This document shows, one piece after another, positions 9,420 to 17,725 of a DNA stretch of 64,000 nt; position 1 is the first letter of the stretch, and each line of letters starts with the position of its first letter. The stretch is from contig NZ_PQGG01000010.1 of NCBI RefSeq assembly GCF_002915595.1, positions 114,270-178,269 of the forward strand, written 5' to 3'. The notes under the pieces are model-generated. The model ran no database searches and was not told where the DNA came from. It saw nothing but the letters and a program-made list of their open reading frames with translations. This DNA comes from Zhongshania marina (GTDB taxonomy: Bacteria > Pseudomonadota > Gammaproteobacteria > Pseudomonadales > Spongiibacteraceae). Position numbers and translations under genes: made by a program.

Positions 9420-11159
9420 ATGATGGCAAATAAATCCCATAGCGTATTTTCTCATTTCGCTACGCTGTTGGCGGTACTGGTATTACTGATATGCCAAATC
9501 AGTAGCGCACACGCCGAAACAAATGTGCGCGCCTCCGTCGATCGCAATCAGGTTTCAAGCGAAGAATCATTCACCCTGTCACTGAGCGCAGACAGCATAT
9601 TATTTTCCGGCGAGCCGGATGTCGCTGCACTCGAAAATGATTTTCATATTATTAATCGCCAACAGAGCAGCCGCACCAATATTATTAATGGCAAGGTTAA
9701 TAGCAGTCGACAGTGGGATTACACCCTAGTACCAAAGCGGGAAGGCACACTGACCATCCCCGAATTGCCTATGGGAAAATACAAAACGCGCCCCATCACC
9801 ATCACCGTGAGTAAAGCGGCCAAGGCCCAGCAAGCCGGTAATGAAAGCCTTTATATGGAGTCCGACGTCACGCCACGCACGGCTTATGTACAGGAAGAAT
9901 TGCAGTACACCGTAAAGATATTCACCTCCGTCAATATTTTAGATGCCTCACTAGACGCCCCAGAACTCGATAATGCCGTGATAGAAGCCGCCGGCGAAGA
10001 GCGCTATCAAACCTTAATCAATGGCCGCTACTTTCAAGTAATCGAGCGCCGCTATTCCATCTACCCACAAACCAGCGGCACCCTCACCATTCCCGCCCTC
10101 ACTTTGCAGGCACGGGTTGAGGGCTATCGCCCATCTATGCTCGATCCCGGCCGCTTAGTAGTTAAACGCAGTGGCGAACACCGCGTTAAAGTATTGCCGC
10201 CTCCAGCAGAATTTAAGGGCTCGGTTTGGCTGCCAGCCAAAGAAATTGCCTTGGAAGAAAGCTGGAGCAAAAACCCAGACTCTTTAAAAGTCGGCGATTC
10301 AATTACCCGCACCGTTAGTATTCAAGCGGAAGGGCTTTTAGGCTCGCAACTTCCTGCCCTTCCAACTATTAATTTAAACAATGCCAAGCTTTATCCCGAC
10401 CAGCCCAAAATAGAAAAAGGCGACGACAAATCTAAGTGGACTGGCATTCGCAGTGAATCGCTGGCAATTATTCCAACTCGCGCAGGTGAGTTTGTTCTAC
10501 CAGAAGTACGCATAGCGTGGTGGAATACCGACAGCAATAAAGCAGAGTATGCCGTCCTGCCTGAGCGCAAATTTACCGTTGCACCTGCGGTCGCCAACGA
10601 CGGCGATACGCAAATTACCGCCATTGATTCGCCCACCCTAAGCGACGCTGTACAACAAAGCGATACCCTACTTAGCAGCGATTCTATAGCGAATAAAGCC
10701 AAACAAATTCCAAGCGATCTACCGACCAATAACTCTGTGTTATGGTTAGTTATTGCAGCACTGATATTTAGTAATATTGGTTTTGCTATAGCATGGTGGC
10801 GGGGACGAAGTCGGGTGCCGGCGAGTTCGGCAATACCGCCGAAGGATGACAATAACGAGCAAAAGGCATTTAAATCTTTAGAAAAAAGCCTAAAAACCAA
10901 GGCCGACCACAATGAGTTACGTGCGGCATTAAGCTACTGGGGACTGTGCTATTTTAAACGCTCGGTGACCTTGAGCGAGTTAGGCAATGCGATTCCCGAA
11001 TTGAGCCAGTTTTGCCAACAGCTAGATGCCCATTTGTATTCTGGACAGCACTTTGCCATCGACGCCAGCGCGGTACTAGATGCGCTTAAAAAATTCCGCA
11101 GCAATAACGGCAAAGAGAAGCAAAGTCAACCGGCACTGGCACCACTGTACCAGCGCTAA
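9420..11159 (+). CDS. batD: BatD-like protein (oxygen-tolerance family)
   Basis: The start at ATG 9420 is preferred because GGGGAG stands 5-10 bp upstream. The frame extends to 9363, but that only adds a non-signal leader. A signal peptide (to about SSAHAE) is followed by a large periplasmic region with the BatD family opening ETNVRASVDRNQVSSEESFT and beta-sandwich repeats. A transmembrane helix (LWLVIAALIFSNIGFAIAWW) and a cytoplasmic tail end the protein. It closes the six-gene operon, which is directly followed by a shared hairpin. Confidence 0.88.
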   Translation: MMANKSHSVFSHFATLLAVLVLLICQISSAHAETNVRASVDRNQVSSEESFTLSLSADSILFSGEPDVAALENDFHIINRQQSSRTNIINGKVNSSRQWDYTLVPKREGTLTIPELPMGKYKTRPITITVSKAAKAQQAGNESLYMESDVTPRTAYVQEELQYTVKIFTSVNILDASLDAPELDNAVIEAAGEERYQTLINGRYFQVIERRYSIYPQTSGTLTIPALTLQARVEGYRPSMLDPGRLVVKRSGEHRVKVLPPPAEFKGSVWLPAKEIALEESWSKNPDSLKVGDSITRTVSIQAEGLLGSQLPALPTINLNNAKLYPDQPKIEKGDDKSKWTGIRSESLAIIPTRAGEFVLPEVRIAWWNTDSNKAEYAVLPERKFTVAPAVANDGDTQITAIDSPTLSDAVQQSDTLLSSDSIANKAKQIPSDLPTNNSVLWLVIAALIFSNIGFAIAWWRGRSRVPASSAIPPKDDNNEQKAFKSLEKSLKTKADHNELRAALSYWGLCYFKRSVTLSELGNAIPELSQFCQQLDAHLYSGQHFAIDASAVLDALKKFRSNNGKEKQSQPALAPLYQR

Positions 11160-11169
11160 ACCTAAACCG

Positions 11170-11196
11170 GCCAGCGACTAATTTGAGGTCGCTGGC
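11170..11196. terminator. Bidirectional hairpin between convergent batD and EamA genes
   Basis: A perfect 9-bp stem (GCCAGCGAC / GTCGCTGGC) with a 9-nt loop overlaps the last codon of the minus-strand transporter and lies 11 bp after the batD stop. Its position between convergent genes suggests a two-way terminator. T-runs on either side are weak. Confidence 0.5.
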
Positions 11197-12062
11197 ACTT
11201 CCTTATGCTTTAGTACCAAGACCCCGCCTAATACCACGCAGGCAATCCCCATTAGCGTTATCGGGTCGGGAATATGATCCCACACCAGCCAATCCAACAA
11301 GCCACTAAACACCACCCCAAAATAACTGATTGGCGCCAAAGCCGCCGCCGACACATAGCGGTAGGCCAAGGTGTACATAACAAAACTTAAATAGATCACA
11401 ACGCCCATATACAACAAACCCGGCCATGCGGACACAGGTATGGGGCTGTAATTCCAAAGAAAGAACGGCAGGCTAAACAGCAAAGAAATACTAAAATAAT
11501 AAAATAAAATACGATTCTGAGGTTCGTGCTGTGCCAGTACTCGGGTGCTCACCATCGATATGGCCAAACCCAGGCCCGACAGCAATGCCAGTAAATGCCA
11601 CACACTTAGGCCGTCAAAATCCGGCTTTAACACTAATACTATGCCGACAAAGCCGACGAGCAAGGGCGGCCACGTCGCACGGCGCACACGCTGACTAAAC
11701 CACAAAAATAAAATCAGCGGCACCATCAAAGGCGCAGATGAACGCAGCAAGGTCGCCTCAACTAAGGTAATTTTACTGAGCGCAAGATAATACAAATAGA
11801 AGCACGCACAACCGCTCACACCCCGCACAAAATGCAACTTCGGACGCGAAGTAGCTAACCCTGAGCGCCCCGCCCGCAACACCGCCGGCAAGGCAAACAG
11901 AAAACTAATGCCATACTGAACAAGCACAATTGCGGAGACATGCACCTCCTGCGACACGTGCTTACCCACCGCAGCTACTGTGCTAGAAAAAAACACCGTC
12001 ACCAAAGACAGCAATAAGCCGGTCAGTAATTGTTTTCGTTCTAGGGTTAATGGCAAAACCAA
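11178..12062 (-). CDS. EamA/DMT-superfamily transporter
   Basis: A 294-residue, highly hydrophobic protein with about ten predicted transmembrane helices in two EamA repeats, for example LLSLVTVFFSSTVAAVGKHV in the first and ISYFGVVFSGLLDWLVW in the last. The length is typical of the drug/metabolite transporter superfamily (RhaT/YdcZ-like, S-adenosylmethionine or amino-acid exporters). The substrate is not predictable. It is a single gene, convergent with batD. Confidence 0.88.
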   Translation of the reverse strand: MVLPLTLERKQLLTGLLLSLVTVFFSSTVAAVGKHVSQEVHVSAIVLVQYGISFLFALPAVLRAGRSGLATSRPKLHFVRGVSGCACFYLYYLALSKITLVEATLLRSSAPLMVPLILFLWFSQRVRRATWPPLLVGFVGIVLVLKPDFDGLSVWHLLALLSGLGLAISMVSTRVLAQHEPQNRILFYYFSISLLFSLPFFLWNYSPIPVSAWPGLLYMGVVIYLSFVMYTLAYRYVSAAALAPISYFGVVFSGLLDWLVWDHIPDPITLMGIACVVLGGVLVLKHKEVPATSN

Positions 12063-12194
12063 ACTCTCAATAGCGTAAATTTGAGGCGAAGCTAAGGCCT
12101 ACCGCCATGCTTTGCGCCGCGACACTATAATGAGCCTAATTGACATTGGCTAGTAAGTAAGCAAAAAATCAGAACAGGAGGGCGCAGATCCAAA

Positions 12195-12216
12195 CCCCTT
12201 TACCTTAGCAAAGAGG
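12195..12216 (-). terminator. Possible terminator of the HvfA-like gene
   Basis: On the minus strand CCTCTTT pairs with AAAGGGG (one G-T pair) around an 8-nt loop, followed by TTTGG. It lies 24 bp after the stop of the Cys-repeat protein. The stem is modest and the U-tract short. Confidence 0.3.
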
Positions 12217-12239
12217 CCGGACCTAACGGGGTCTAGCAG

Positions 12240-12569
12240 TTACTTCTTATCAGCGCCACATTTAGCTTCGCCGCACTTACCTTCTTTAGCAGCTTTGTCT
12301 GCGCCGCACTTCGCTTCGCCACACTTGCCTTCTTTCGCCGCTTTATCTGCACCGCACTTGGCTTCGCCACACTTACCTTCGGTAGATTTTTTCTCAGCGC
12401 CACACTTCGCTTCGCCGCATTTGCCTTCTGCGTCTTTTGCGTAATCAGCAAGCTGATAGCCGCTGCTCATTACTTTCGCCGCAAAGGGGTTGGTATCTGC
12501 AACGGCAACTGAAGCCATTGAAGACGCTAGCATGGCCGCACCGAGGGCCGTCATCGCAGTATTTTTCAT
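12240..12569 (-). CDS. HvfA/bufferin-like Cys-repeat secreted peptide (putative RiPP metallophore precursor)
   Basis: The 109-residue precursor has a signal peptide (cleavage near SVAVA-DTN) and a tail from residue 48 made of four units of a 16-residue repeat EGKCGEAKCGADKAAK. This gives eight cysteines at exactly alternating 5/11 spacing (51, 56, 67, 72, 83, 88, 99, 104). EGKCG is the signature of HvfA/bufferin-type peptides, whose Cys residues are modified by DUF692 (MNIO) enzymes to bind copper in the periplasm. A good Shine-Dalgarno (AAGGTGA) precedes the ATG. It is divergent from a DoxX gene, also a usual partner, but no DUF692 or DUF2063 gene is in the window. The metal-binding role is inferred from the family. 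Confidence 0.82.
   Translation of the reverse strand: MKNTAMTALGAAMLASSMASVAVADTNPFAAKVMSSGYQLADYAKDAEGKCGEAKCGAEKKSTEGKCGEAKCGADKAAKEGKCGEAKCGADKAAKEGKCGEAKCGADKK
12243..12428 (-). repeat. Four tandem 48-bp repeats encoding EGKCG/EAKCG units
   Basis: The 3' half of the HvfA-like gene consists of four tandem copies of a 48-bp unit (the last truncated), encoding EGKCG-EAKCG pairs. The two middle copies encode identical residues. The first copy diverges (AEKKST in place of ADKAAK), which suggests recent duplication of the downstream units. Confidence 0.85.
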
Positions 12570-12656
12570 TGTGTCATCACCTTATTTAATAAATTAAAAG
12601 ATCAAATTGGCCGCTTTAGGGCGACGCTGCCTATAAGAGAATCAACAATCCAAAGT

Positions 12657-12720
12657 GTTACATCACAGAGAAAATAAATTTATTCCACGTGATGTGTAAC
12701 AAGATTTATCGCTACACGTC
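12657..12720. promoter_or_regulatory. Divergent control region with ECF-like promoter toward doxX
   Basis: On the plus strand TGTAAC (12695-12700) is followed after 16 bp by CGTC (12717-12720), the architecture of an ECF sigma -35/-10 pair, 79 bp before doxX. On the minus strand a second TGTAAC (12662-12657) faces the HvfA-like gene. Around these, GTTACATCAC and GTGATGTGTAAC form an imperfect inverted repeat. The ECF sigma encoded 0.7 kb away is the obvious candidate to read these sites. This is inference; the minus-strand -10 is not convincing. Confidence 0.45.
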
Positions 12721-12799
12721 TTAAGGCATGAACATGCACCACGATTACCGTCAGCAAAGAACAGTTGCGCAATCGTGACCTCTATACGGAGCAAACCCC

Positions 12800-13411
12800 A
12801 TGGTAGATTTTTTTAGCAAAATTCGCGGTCTACTCGACACGCTTGGTCGACTGGCAACACCACTTGACGGCCTACCCGCCTTGGCGCTGCGCCTATATTT
12901 GGTGCCGGTATTTTGGATGGCCGGCAGTAGTAAAATGATGCATTTTGCCGATACTGCGCAATGGTTTGGCAATAGCGACTGGGGGCTTGGGCTTCCCTTT
13001 CCCTACCTGATGGCCTTTCTGGCAACAGCAGCGGAGCTCGGCGGCGCCGTATTGTTACTGCTGGGCTTGGCGACCCGCTGGATTTCTATTCCACTGGCGG
13101 TAACCATGATTGTTGCAGCCACCACCGTACATTGGCATAACGGCTGGCAAGCCATTGCCGACGCCAGCGCACCCTTTGCGAATGAGCGCGTCGTCGATTC
13201 TGTTGAAAAACTATCTGCCGCCCGCTCGCTATTGGAAGCCCACGGCAACTACGACTGGCTAAGTTCCAGCGGCAATTTTGTGGTACTAAACAATGGGATT
13301 GAATTCGCGGTCACTTACTTAGTCATGCTGTTGGCACTGATAACGATGGGTGGCGGTAGATATGTCAGCGCGGATTATTGGCTGTATCGCGCATTTAACA
13401 AGGCCAAATGA
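12800..13411 (+). CDS. DoxX-family membrane protein
   Basis: A 203-residue protein with four hydrophobic helices and the DoxX start: LALRLYLVPVFWMAGSSKMM, then FPYLMAFLATAAELGGAVLL with the conserved Glu, and a C-terminal helix (FAVTYLVMLLALITMGGG). A CGGAG Shine-Dalgarno precedes ATG 12800. DoxX proteins accompany HvfA/bufferin clusters as the D component and may tie metal or thiol handling to the respiratory membrane. It probably forms a unit with the downstream ECF sigma and anti-sigma genes. Confidence 0.88.
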   Translation: MVDFFSKIRGLLDTLGRLATPLDGLPALALRLYLVPVFWMAGSSKMMHFADTAQWFGNSDWGLGLPFPYLMAFLATAAELGGAVLLLLGLATRWISIPLAVTMIVAATTVHWHNGWQAIADASAPFANERVVDSVEKLSAARSLLEAHGNYDWLSSSGNFVVLNNGIEFAVTYLVMLLALITMGGGRYVSADYWLYRAFNKAK

Positions 13412-13502
13412 GCAATTAATTTAGACGCTAATGCAGTGAACAGTTGCCTGCAGGCAGTGGGATCAGAGACACTTAGGACTTAATCATAGTTTGGATTAAT
13501 CT

Positions 13503-14117
13503 GTGTCTCAGCCCATCGACGATCAACAGCTTATTGCCCGCCTCAAAACTGGGGATAATTTAGCCTTTAAAGAGCTCATTAGCCGCTATCATCAAAAGCT
13601 GCTCATTGTAGCGAGGGCGATCGCCGGTGACGTATTTGCAGAGGATGTCACTCAAGAGGCGTGGGCATCGATCTACAAAGCGATTGGCAAATTTGAAAGT
13701 CGCTCCAGTCTGTCTACGTGGATGATTCAGATTGTGAGCAATGAGGCGAAATCGCGACTGCGTCGCGAAAAACGCCACAGCAGTTTTGGCGACATCGACG
13801 AGGTGCGTCCAGAAATTGATGCAGAATGCTTTAACGACAACGGCCACTGGGTGAACCCACCCTCGCACTGGGATATTAATACACCAGAGCTGATGCTTCA
13901 GGAGGATCAATTAAGACACTGTATTGAACACACTTTGACGCTATTGCCCGAAAACCAAAAAGCAGTATTTTTACTGCGTGATGTTGAGCAAGCCAGTTTG
14001 GAGGAAATTGCCGACCTGCTAACGCTCAGCGAGGCCAATGTCCGAGTGATTCTGCACCGTGCGCGATTGCAACTTATGAAAATCATTAACCATTATCAGG
14101 AGACCGGAGAATGCTGA
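13503..14117 (+). CDS. ECF-family RNA polymerase sigma factor
   Basis: A 204-residue sigma-70 factor with only regions 2 and 4. Region 2 contains DVFAEDVTQEAWASIYKAIGKF and STWMIQIVSNEAKSRLRRE. Region 4 contains LLPENQKAVFLLRDVEQASL and EEIADLLTLSEANVRVILHRARLQL. The start is GTG 13503. A Cys/His-bearing insert (ECFNDNGHW, about 101-115) lies between the regions. The next gene overlaps its end by 7 bp and encodes a zinc-finger anti-sigma, so the two form a coupled pair. Context with the HvfA-like peptide and DoxX suggests a metal or oxidative stress response. Confidence 0.93.
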   Translation: MSQPIDDQQLIARLKTGDNLAFKELISRYHQKLLIVARAIAGDVFAEDVTQEAWASIYKAIGKFESRSSLSTWMIQIVSNEAKSRLRREKRHSSFGDIDEVRPEIDAECFNDNGHWVNPPSHWDINTPELMLQEDQLRHCIEHTLTLLPENQKAVFLLRDVEQASLEEIADLLTLSEANVRVILHRARLQLMKIINHYQETGEC

Positions 14118-14362
14118 ACTGCAAGCAATTTACCGATCTAGCCAGCGATCATATCGACCTCCAGCGCACCGGCTGGAAACGTGTTGAGATTCGTTTGCAC
14201 CTGATGATTTGTCGCCACTGCCGACGTTTTAGTCGTCACCTCGACCGCAGTCGCCAAACAGGTGCCGCTATTGCCGAACAACTTTGGCGCAGCGATTCAG
14301 AGCAGAGCGAGGCGATTTTTTCGAAAATCATTCCGTCACCACCAAGTGACAAAGCCCCGTAA
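14111..14362 (+). CDS. Anti-sigma factor with zinc-finger (zf-HC2-like) motif
   Basis: An 83-residue soluble protein whose ATG lies within the end of the sigma gene. It carries the ZAS-type signature C(3)...H-x3-C-x2-C (LNCKQF ... HLMICRHC). No transmembrane helix is visible, so it would be a cytoplasmic anti-sigma that senses metal or oxidation through the zinc site. This is the normal partner architecture for ECF sigmas of the RpoE/RsrA-like kind. Confidence 0.82.
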   Translation: MLNCKQFTDLASDHIDLQRTGWKRVEIRLHLMICRHCRRFSRHLDRSRQTGAAIAEQLWRSDSEQSEAIFSKIIPSPPSDKAP

Positions 14363-14382
14363 ATCCACCACCAGAATCAAGA

Positions 14383-15618
14383 CTAGGCCGCAGGCAAATA
14401 CACTCTGAATTCAGCGCCTGCGCCTTCATCACCAAGCAGCTTCACTCGACCTTCGTGCTCGTCGAGTATGCGCCGACAAATTGCCAAGCCAATGCCGTTA
14501 CCCTCGTACTCCTGCTCATTGTGCAAACGCTCAAAGACCCCAAAAATACGGTTGCTATACTGCCTAGCAATGCCGATGCCGTTGTCGCGAATATAAAATC
14601 CAAACTCGCCACTGTCGCAGTCGTCAAGGCTGCCAAACTCAATTTTAGGCGACTCTTGGTCGCGACTAAATTTAATCGCGTTTTCTAATAGCTCCGATAT
14701 CAACTTGCTCAAATGTCCAATTGGCACCCTGACATTGGCATTAAATGTGTCTCTCTGCAGAACTATATTGTATTTTTTCAGGTCGGTTTCGTTTTGTGAA
14801 ATCGCTTGCTCTAAAGCCTCATCAAGTGATGCCGGAGTCACATCGGCGACGGTTTGCAGCAGCGAGTATTCACGCAAATCATCAATCATCGATGTGGTAC
14901 GTTTAGCCGAGGTCACCATCATGCTCAACCATTTTTCTTCGTCTTCTGCCAAACGATCGTTTAAACGGTCTGCCAATAATTCACCAAATACGGCAATGGA
15001 ACGCAGCGGCTCTTTGATGTCCCGCGAGGTAACCATCGCATATTGCTCTAGAGCTGTGTTTGAGCGCTCGAGCGAGGCATGATTCTGCTCCAGCAGGGTC
15101 TTCATAACTCGCGTTTCAGCAAGCTCATCGGTACGCTCATCTACTACTTGGCGCAGATCCCGCGACAAGCGCTCTACTTCTGCGCGCTGTTTAATATTAT
15201 CCGCCACCTCGTCGCGCAGCTTCTGATTCAAGTCCAGTAATTGCTGATTGCTGGGTATTGCCAAGGCTTTTGGAATCAAAGGCCACACTACGATAGCCGT
15301 GCCCACCGAGGCAATCGCGGTAATTAATTTCACAATACCGCTCAGCCAATAAGCGCCGTGCCAAACATTAAAAATATTGATGAGGTGGGTCGCGCCGCAG
15401 GCGAAAATAAAAATCGCAAACATCACGAACATAAAATTAAATTTTAAGTCTTCGCGTTTGCGGACTAGGTACACCAAGGCAACCGGAATGGTGAAGTAGG
15501 CTATGGTAATGAGTACATCACTGGTGACATGCAAACGCACTAAGTCATCGTTCCACAGATAACAATGCCCATGCGGCGGCATTTCTGGGCCCAGCAAGAA
15601 GTTCATAAAATCTGACAT
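14383..15618 (-). CDS. Ethylene-receptor-like membrane kinase homologue lacking the phospho-acceptor His
   Basis: The start is ATG 15618; the frame extends to GTG 15642. Three N-terminal helices contain the plant/cyanobacterial ethylene-receptor (ETR1) signature: Asp34 in TSDVLITIAYFTIP, then Cys74 and His78 in CGATHL. The Asp-Cys-His spacing (40 and 4) equals that of ETR1 D25/C65/H69, which hold a copper ion. A coiled coil follows, then a HisKA-like helix in which the expected SHDLKEPL reads SRDIKEPL, so the phospho-acceptor His is Arg (codon CGG at 15024-15022). The ATPase domain is intact (ELLENAIKFS, DNGIGIA, GNGIGLAICRR). There is no receiver domain. It is convergent with the ECF/anti-sigma pair. 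It may be a signalling-dead or scaffold kinase that senses copper or ethylene. Confidence 0.88.
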   Translation of the reverse strand: MSDFMNFLLGPEMPPHGHCYLWNDDLVRLHVTSDVLITIAYFTIPVALVYLVRKREDLKFNFMFVMFAIFIFACGATHLINIFNVWHGAYWLSGIVKLITAIASVGTAIVVWPLIPKALAIPSNQQLLDLNQKLRDEVADNIKQRAEVERLSRDLRQVVDERTDELAETRVMKTLLEQNHASLERSNTALEQYAMVTSRDIKEPLRSIAVFGELLADRLNDRLAEDEEKWLSMMVTSAKRTTSMIDDLREYSLLQTVADVTPASLDEALEQAISQNETDLKKYNIVLQRDTFNANVRVPIGHLSKLISELLENAIKFSRDQESPKIEFGSLDDCDSGEFGFYIRDNGIGIARQYSNRIFGVFERLHNEQEYEGNGIGLAICRRILDEHEGRVKLLGDEGAGAEFRVYLPAA

Positions 15619-15784
15619 GTCAGTAATCCATTTTTTGTACACGTGTATTCGTGTTGCCTTCGAGGCAATAGCCTACGAATTCAAATACACAGTTATATCA
15701 AGCTAAACGCCAATGCAACACTGTGAATTTCACTTAGGCCAGTCTAAATCTGTGATATTCCGGCCTTTCTAGAGGCTGTTCACG

Positions 15785-16399
15785 CTAATTATTTGGCACA
15801 CTGCAGCAACTGCTATCTTGCTCTGGGTATTTTGCGGTTACGTCTTTATACACCGACTGGATTTGCGGCAGGTCACTAGATAAGTCGCCGCTAGGATGAT
15901 ACTCCGGAGCCAGCAAAACGGTTCTTTTTGCGTAATCTAGCTGCGCGGCAATAATCGGAACCCCAGCACCAGCGGCAATGTGATAAAAACCGCCCTTCCA
16001 CTCAGCCACTTTGCTCCGGGTGCCCTCAGGTGCAATTATCAATACCATATCGTCGGTTTCCTTAAATAAGTCCACCATCTGGGCCACAAAATTATGATGG
16101 CTGCCCCGCTCCACTGCGACGCCACCAAGCCAGCGCAATAGGCGCCCCAGTAAGCCTTTAAATATGCTGTCTTTAGCCATAAAACGCGCCTGCCGACCAA
16201 GGGCTGCGCCAATTACCACCATGAGGAAAAAATCCCAATTACTGGTGTGTGGCGCCACAATCATGACGTATTTACGCGCAGTGGGTTGCTGCCGTTCAAA
16301 CCGCCAGCCCCTCAATGCAAACAAGCCTCCCACTGCGCCACGTACTAATTTCAGTAAAAAAGGGTAATGACAAATGGTTTTCCGCTGAGATACAGACAT
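15785..16399 (-). CDS. PlsC-like 1-acylglycerol-3-phosphate acyltransferase
   Basis: About 204 residues from ATG 16399 (MSVSQRKTICHY); the frame reaches GTG 16432. The acyltransferase motif I HTSNWD (HX4D) is present, motif III appears as IAPEGTRSKV, and an RFMAKDSIF segment lies between. It is a short PlsC-family member that would acylate lysophosphatidate or a related lipid at the inner membrane. The C-terminus ends in CCSVPNN. It stands alone on the minus strand, downstream of nothing obviously linked. Confidence 0.85.
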   Translation of the reverse strand: MSVSQRKTICHYPFLLKLVRGAVGGLFALRGWRFERQQPTARKYVMIVAPHTSNWDFFLMVVIGAALGRQARFMAKDSIFKGLLGRLLRWLGGVAVERGSHHNFVAQMVDLFKETDDMVLIIAPEGTRSKVAEWKGGFYHIAAGAGVPIIAAQLDYAKRTVLLAPEYHPSGDLSSDLPQIQSVYKDVTAKYPEQDSSCCSVPNN

Positions 16400-16591
16400 C
16401 ACACACTCACGAATTCTTATTCTATTTACCACGTCGCTGCTTTAGCCGCGCCTTATGATTCAAGCAGATATTACACAAAAGATAGACAATGCGCTTGCCG
16501 CCCCTGCTCCGCTCCTCTATTCTGAAAAAAACACACGGTGCCAACAGCTCTAAGCGCCGTTGAGAATAATACCGACACATAGAGTCCACAC

Positions 16592-17725
16592 TTGCTAATA
16601 CGCCAATACATCTTATTTAGCCTGCTCTCGCTAGCGGCGCAAGTCTGTCTTTCCAATACGACCGCGATTGACGCCCCTGACGATAATAGACTGCAGCTGC
16701 TACACAGTCGCTATGCTGCATTTCCAGTGAATAAGCGCTACACCGACACCGCCTTACAGGGCGACGGCTACGCCTTTTTAAACGACAACGACCGCCTCTT
16801 AGATAAGCTTAAAAATATTTATGATGAGGGACTGGCACTACAAGGTCGATCTAGGGGCCTATTAGTCATTCCAGGTGATGAAGTCGCGCTGGTGGAACAA
16901 TTAGAACGTGCGGCAGATGACAAAACCAGCTTTGCCGCCGGCGGGCACTTCGCCCTACTCACCAAAAATAAGAATTGGATTATTGTTGGCGGCTCAGAAT
17001 TTACCGGCAGCGGTCGCTTTATCTACGACGAAGACGATGCCACCCGCCTGCGATTTGCCACTGTTGTTGGCCTGTTTTCATTTGGCCAACTGCAGTCCCA
17101 TATGGACGTTTCTGCACTGTGGACGAACTATCTCGGTGTGAATCACCGCTTTCAGTTTGACGCAATGCCCAACACACATTTTGGCATCACCACTAAAATT
17201 CAAAACATCAGCGTTATCGAACGCAGTATTTCCGTTTCAGAGTACGAAGAAAGTAAGCTTTTCGACCGAGGCAGAGATATCAATAACAATATTCAACTCA
17301 ATGCCGACTTAGGCGTAGAACATTATGCAGGGCCCTGGACACTTGGCCTACAAATTGACGATATATACCAGCAGAGCATGAAGGGCGTTGAGGGCACGAT
17401 TTACCAACAGCGCAGCCGCATCAGCAGCAATATCATTTATACCAATAGCTGGACCAGTTTACAGCTAAGCGCAGACCTGACCCCACAAAAGGGTTTTGGG
17501 GAGCTTAACTCACGCCGACGCTATGAGCTAAGCACCATACTCCCCGTAAGTAATAGAGTCGATATTGTGCTCGGATACCAGTGGTTTGACAGCGACAATG
17601 ATTCCGACCTGCCCTCTGCGGGTCTCCGCTACCGCCTCGGCGAGTTACTTAGAATTGACGCGCAATTTAGCTACGCGGGACCACGGGAGTTTGGCGGCGG
17701 AGTTAGTCTGCAACTCCCGCTTTAG
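16592..17725 (+). CDS. Predicted outer-membrane beta-barrel protein, possibly TraF-like
   Basis: The 377-residue product starts at TTG 16592 with a clear signal peptide (LLSLAAQVCLS, cleavage near SNTTA). The second half alternates amphipathic strands (TLGLQIDDIYQQ, LQLSADLTPQ, DIVLGYQWFD, LRIDAQFSYAG) and ends GGGVSLQLPL, which suits a barrel. It may belong to the TraF-like outer-membrane group of marine bacteria, but the resemblance is weak and I would not name it. Its last 23 bp overlap the convergent GMC gene. Function unknown. Confidence 0.6.
   Translation: MLIRQYILFSLLSLAAQVCLSNTTAIDAPDDNRLQLLHSRYAAFPVNKRYTDTALQGDGYAFLNDNDRLLDKLKNIYDEGLALQGRSRGLLVIPGDEVALVEQLERAADDKTSFAAGGHFALLTKNKNWIIVGGSEFTGSGRFIYDEDDATRLRFATVVGLFSFGQLQSHMDVSALWTNYLGVNHRFQFDAMPNTHFGITTKIQNISVIERSISVSEYEESKLFDRGRDINNNIQLNADLGVEHYAGPWTLGLQIDDIYQQSMKGVEGTIYQQRSRISSNIIYTNSWTSLQLSADLTPQKGFGELNSRRRYELSTILPVSNRVDIVLGYQWFDSDNDSDLPSAGLRYRLGELLRIDAQFSYAGPREFGGGVSLQLPL

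Noticed and set aside
10391..10912. 173-codon minus-strand frame inside batD
   Set aside because: Fully antisense to a well-supported gene, without a recognisable domain.
12233..12451. Minus-strand frame in the repeat tract, rich in Lys/Ala/Ser and itself periodic
   Set aside because: It is the +1 shadow of the HvfA-like repeats; periodicity in every frame is expected from a tandem repeat. It lacks a signal peptide.
13445..13456. Perfect 12-bp palindrome TGCCTGCAGGCA before the ECF sigma gene
   Set aside because: Short, single copy and without further context; could be chance.
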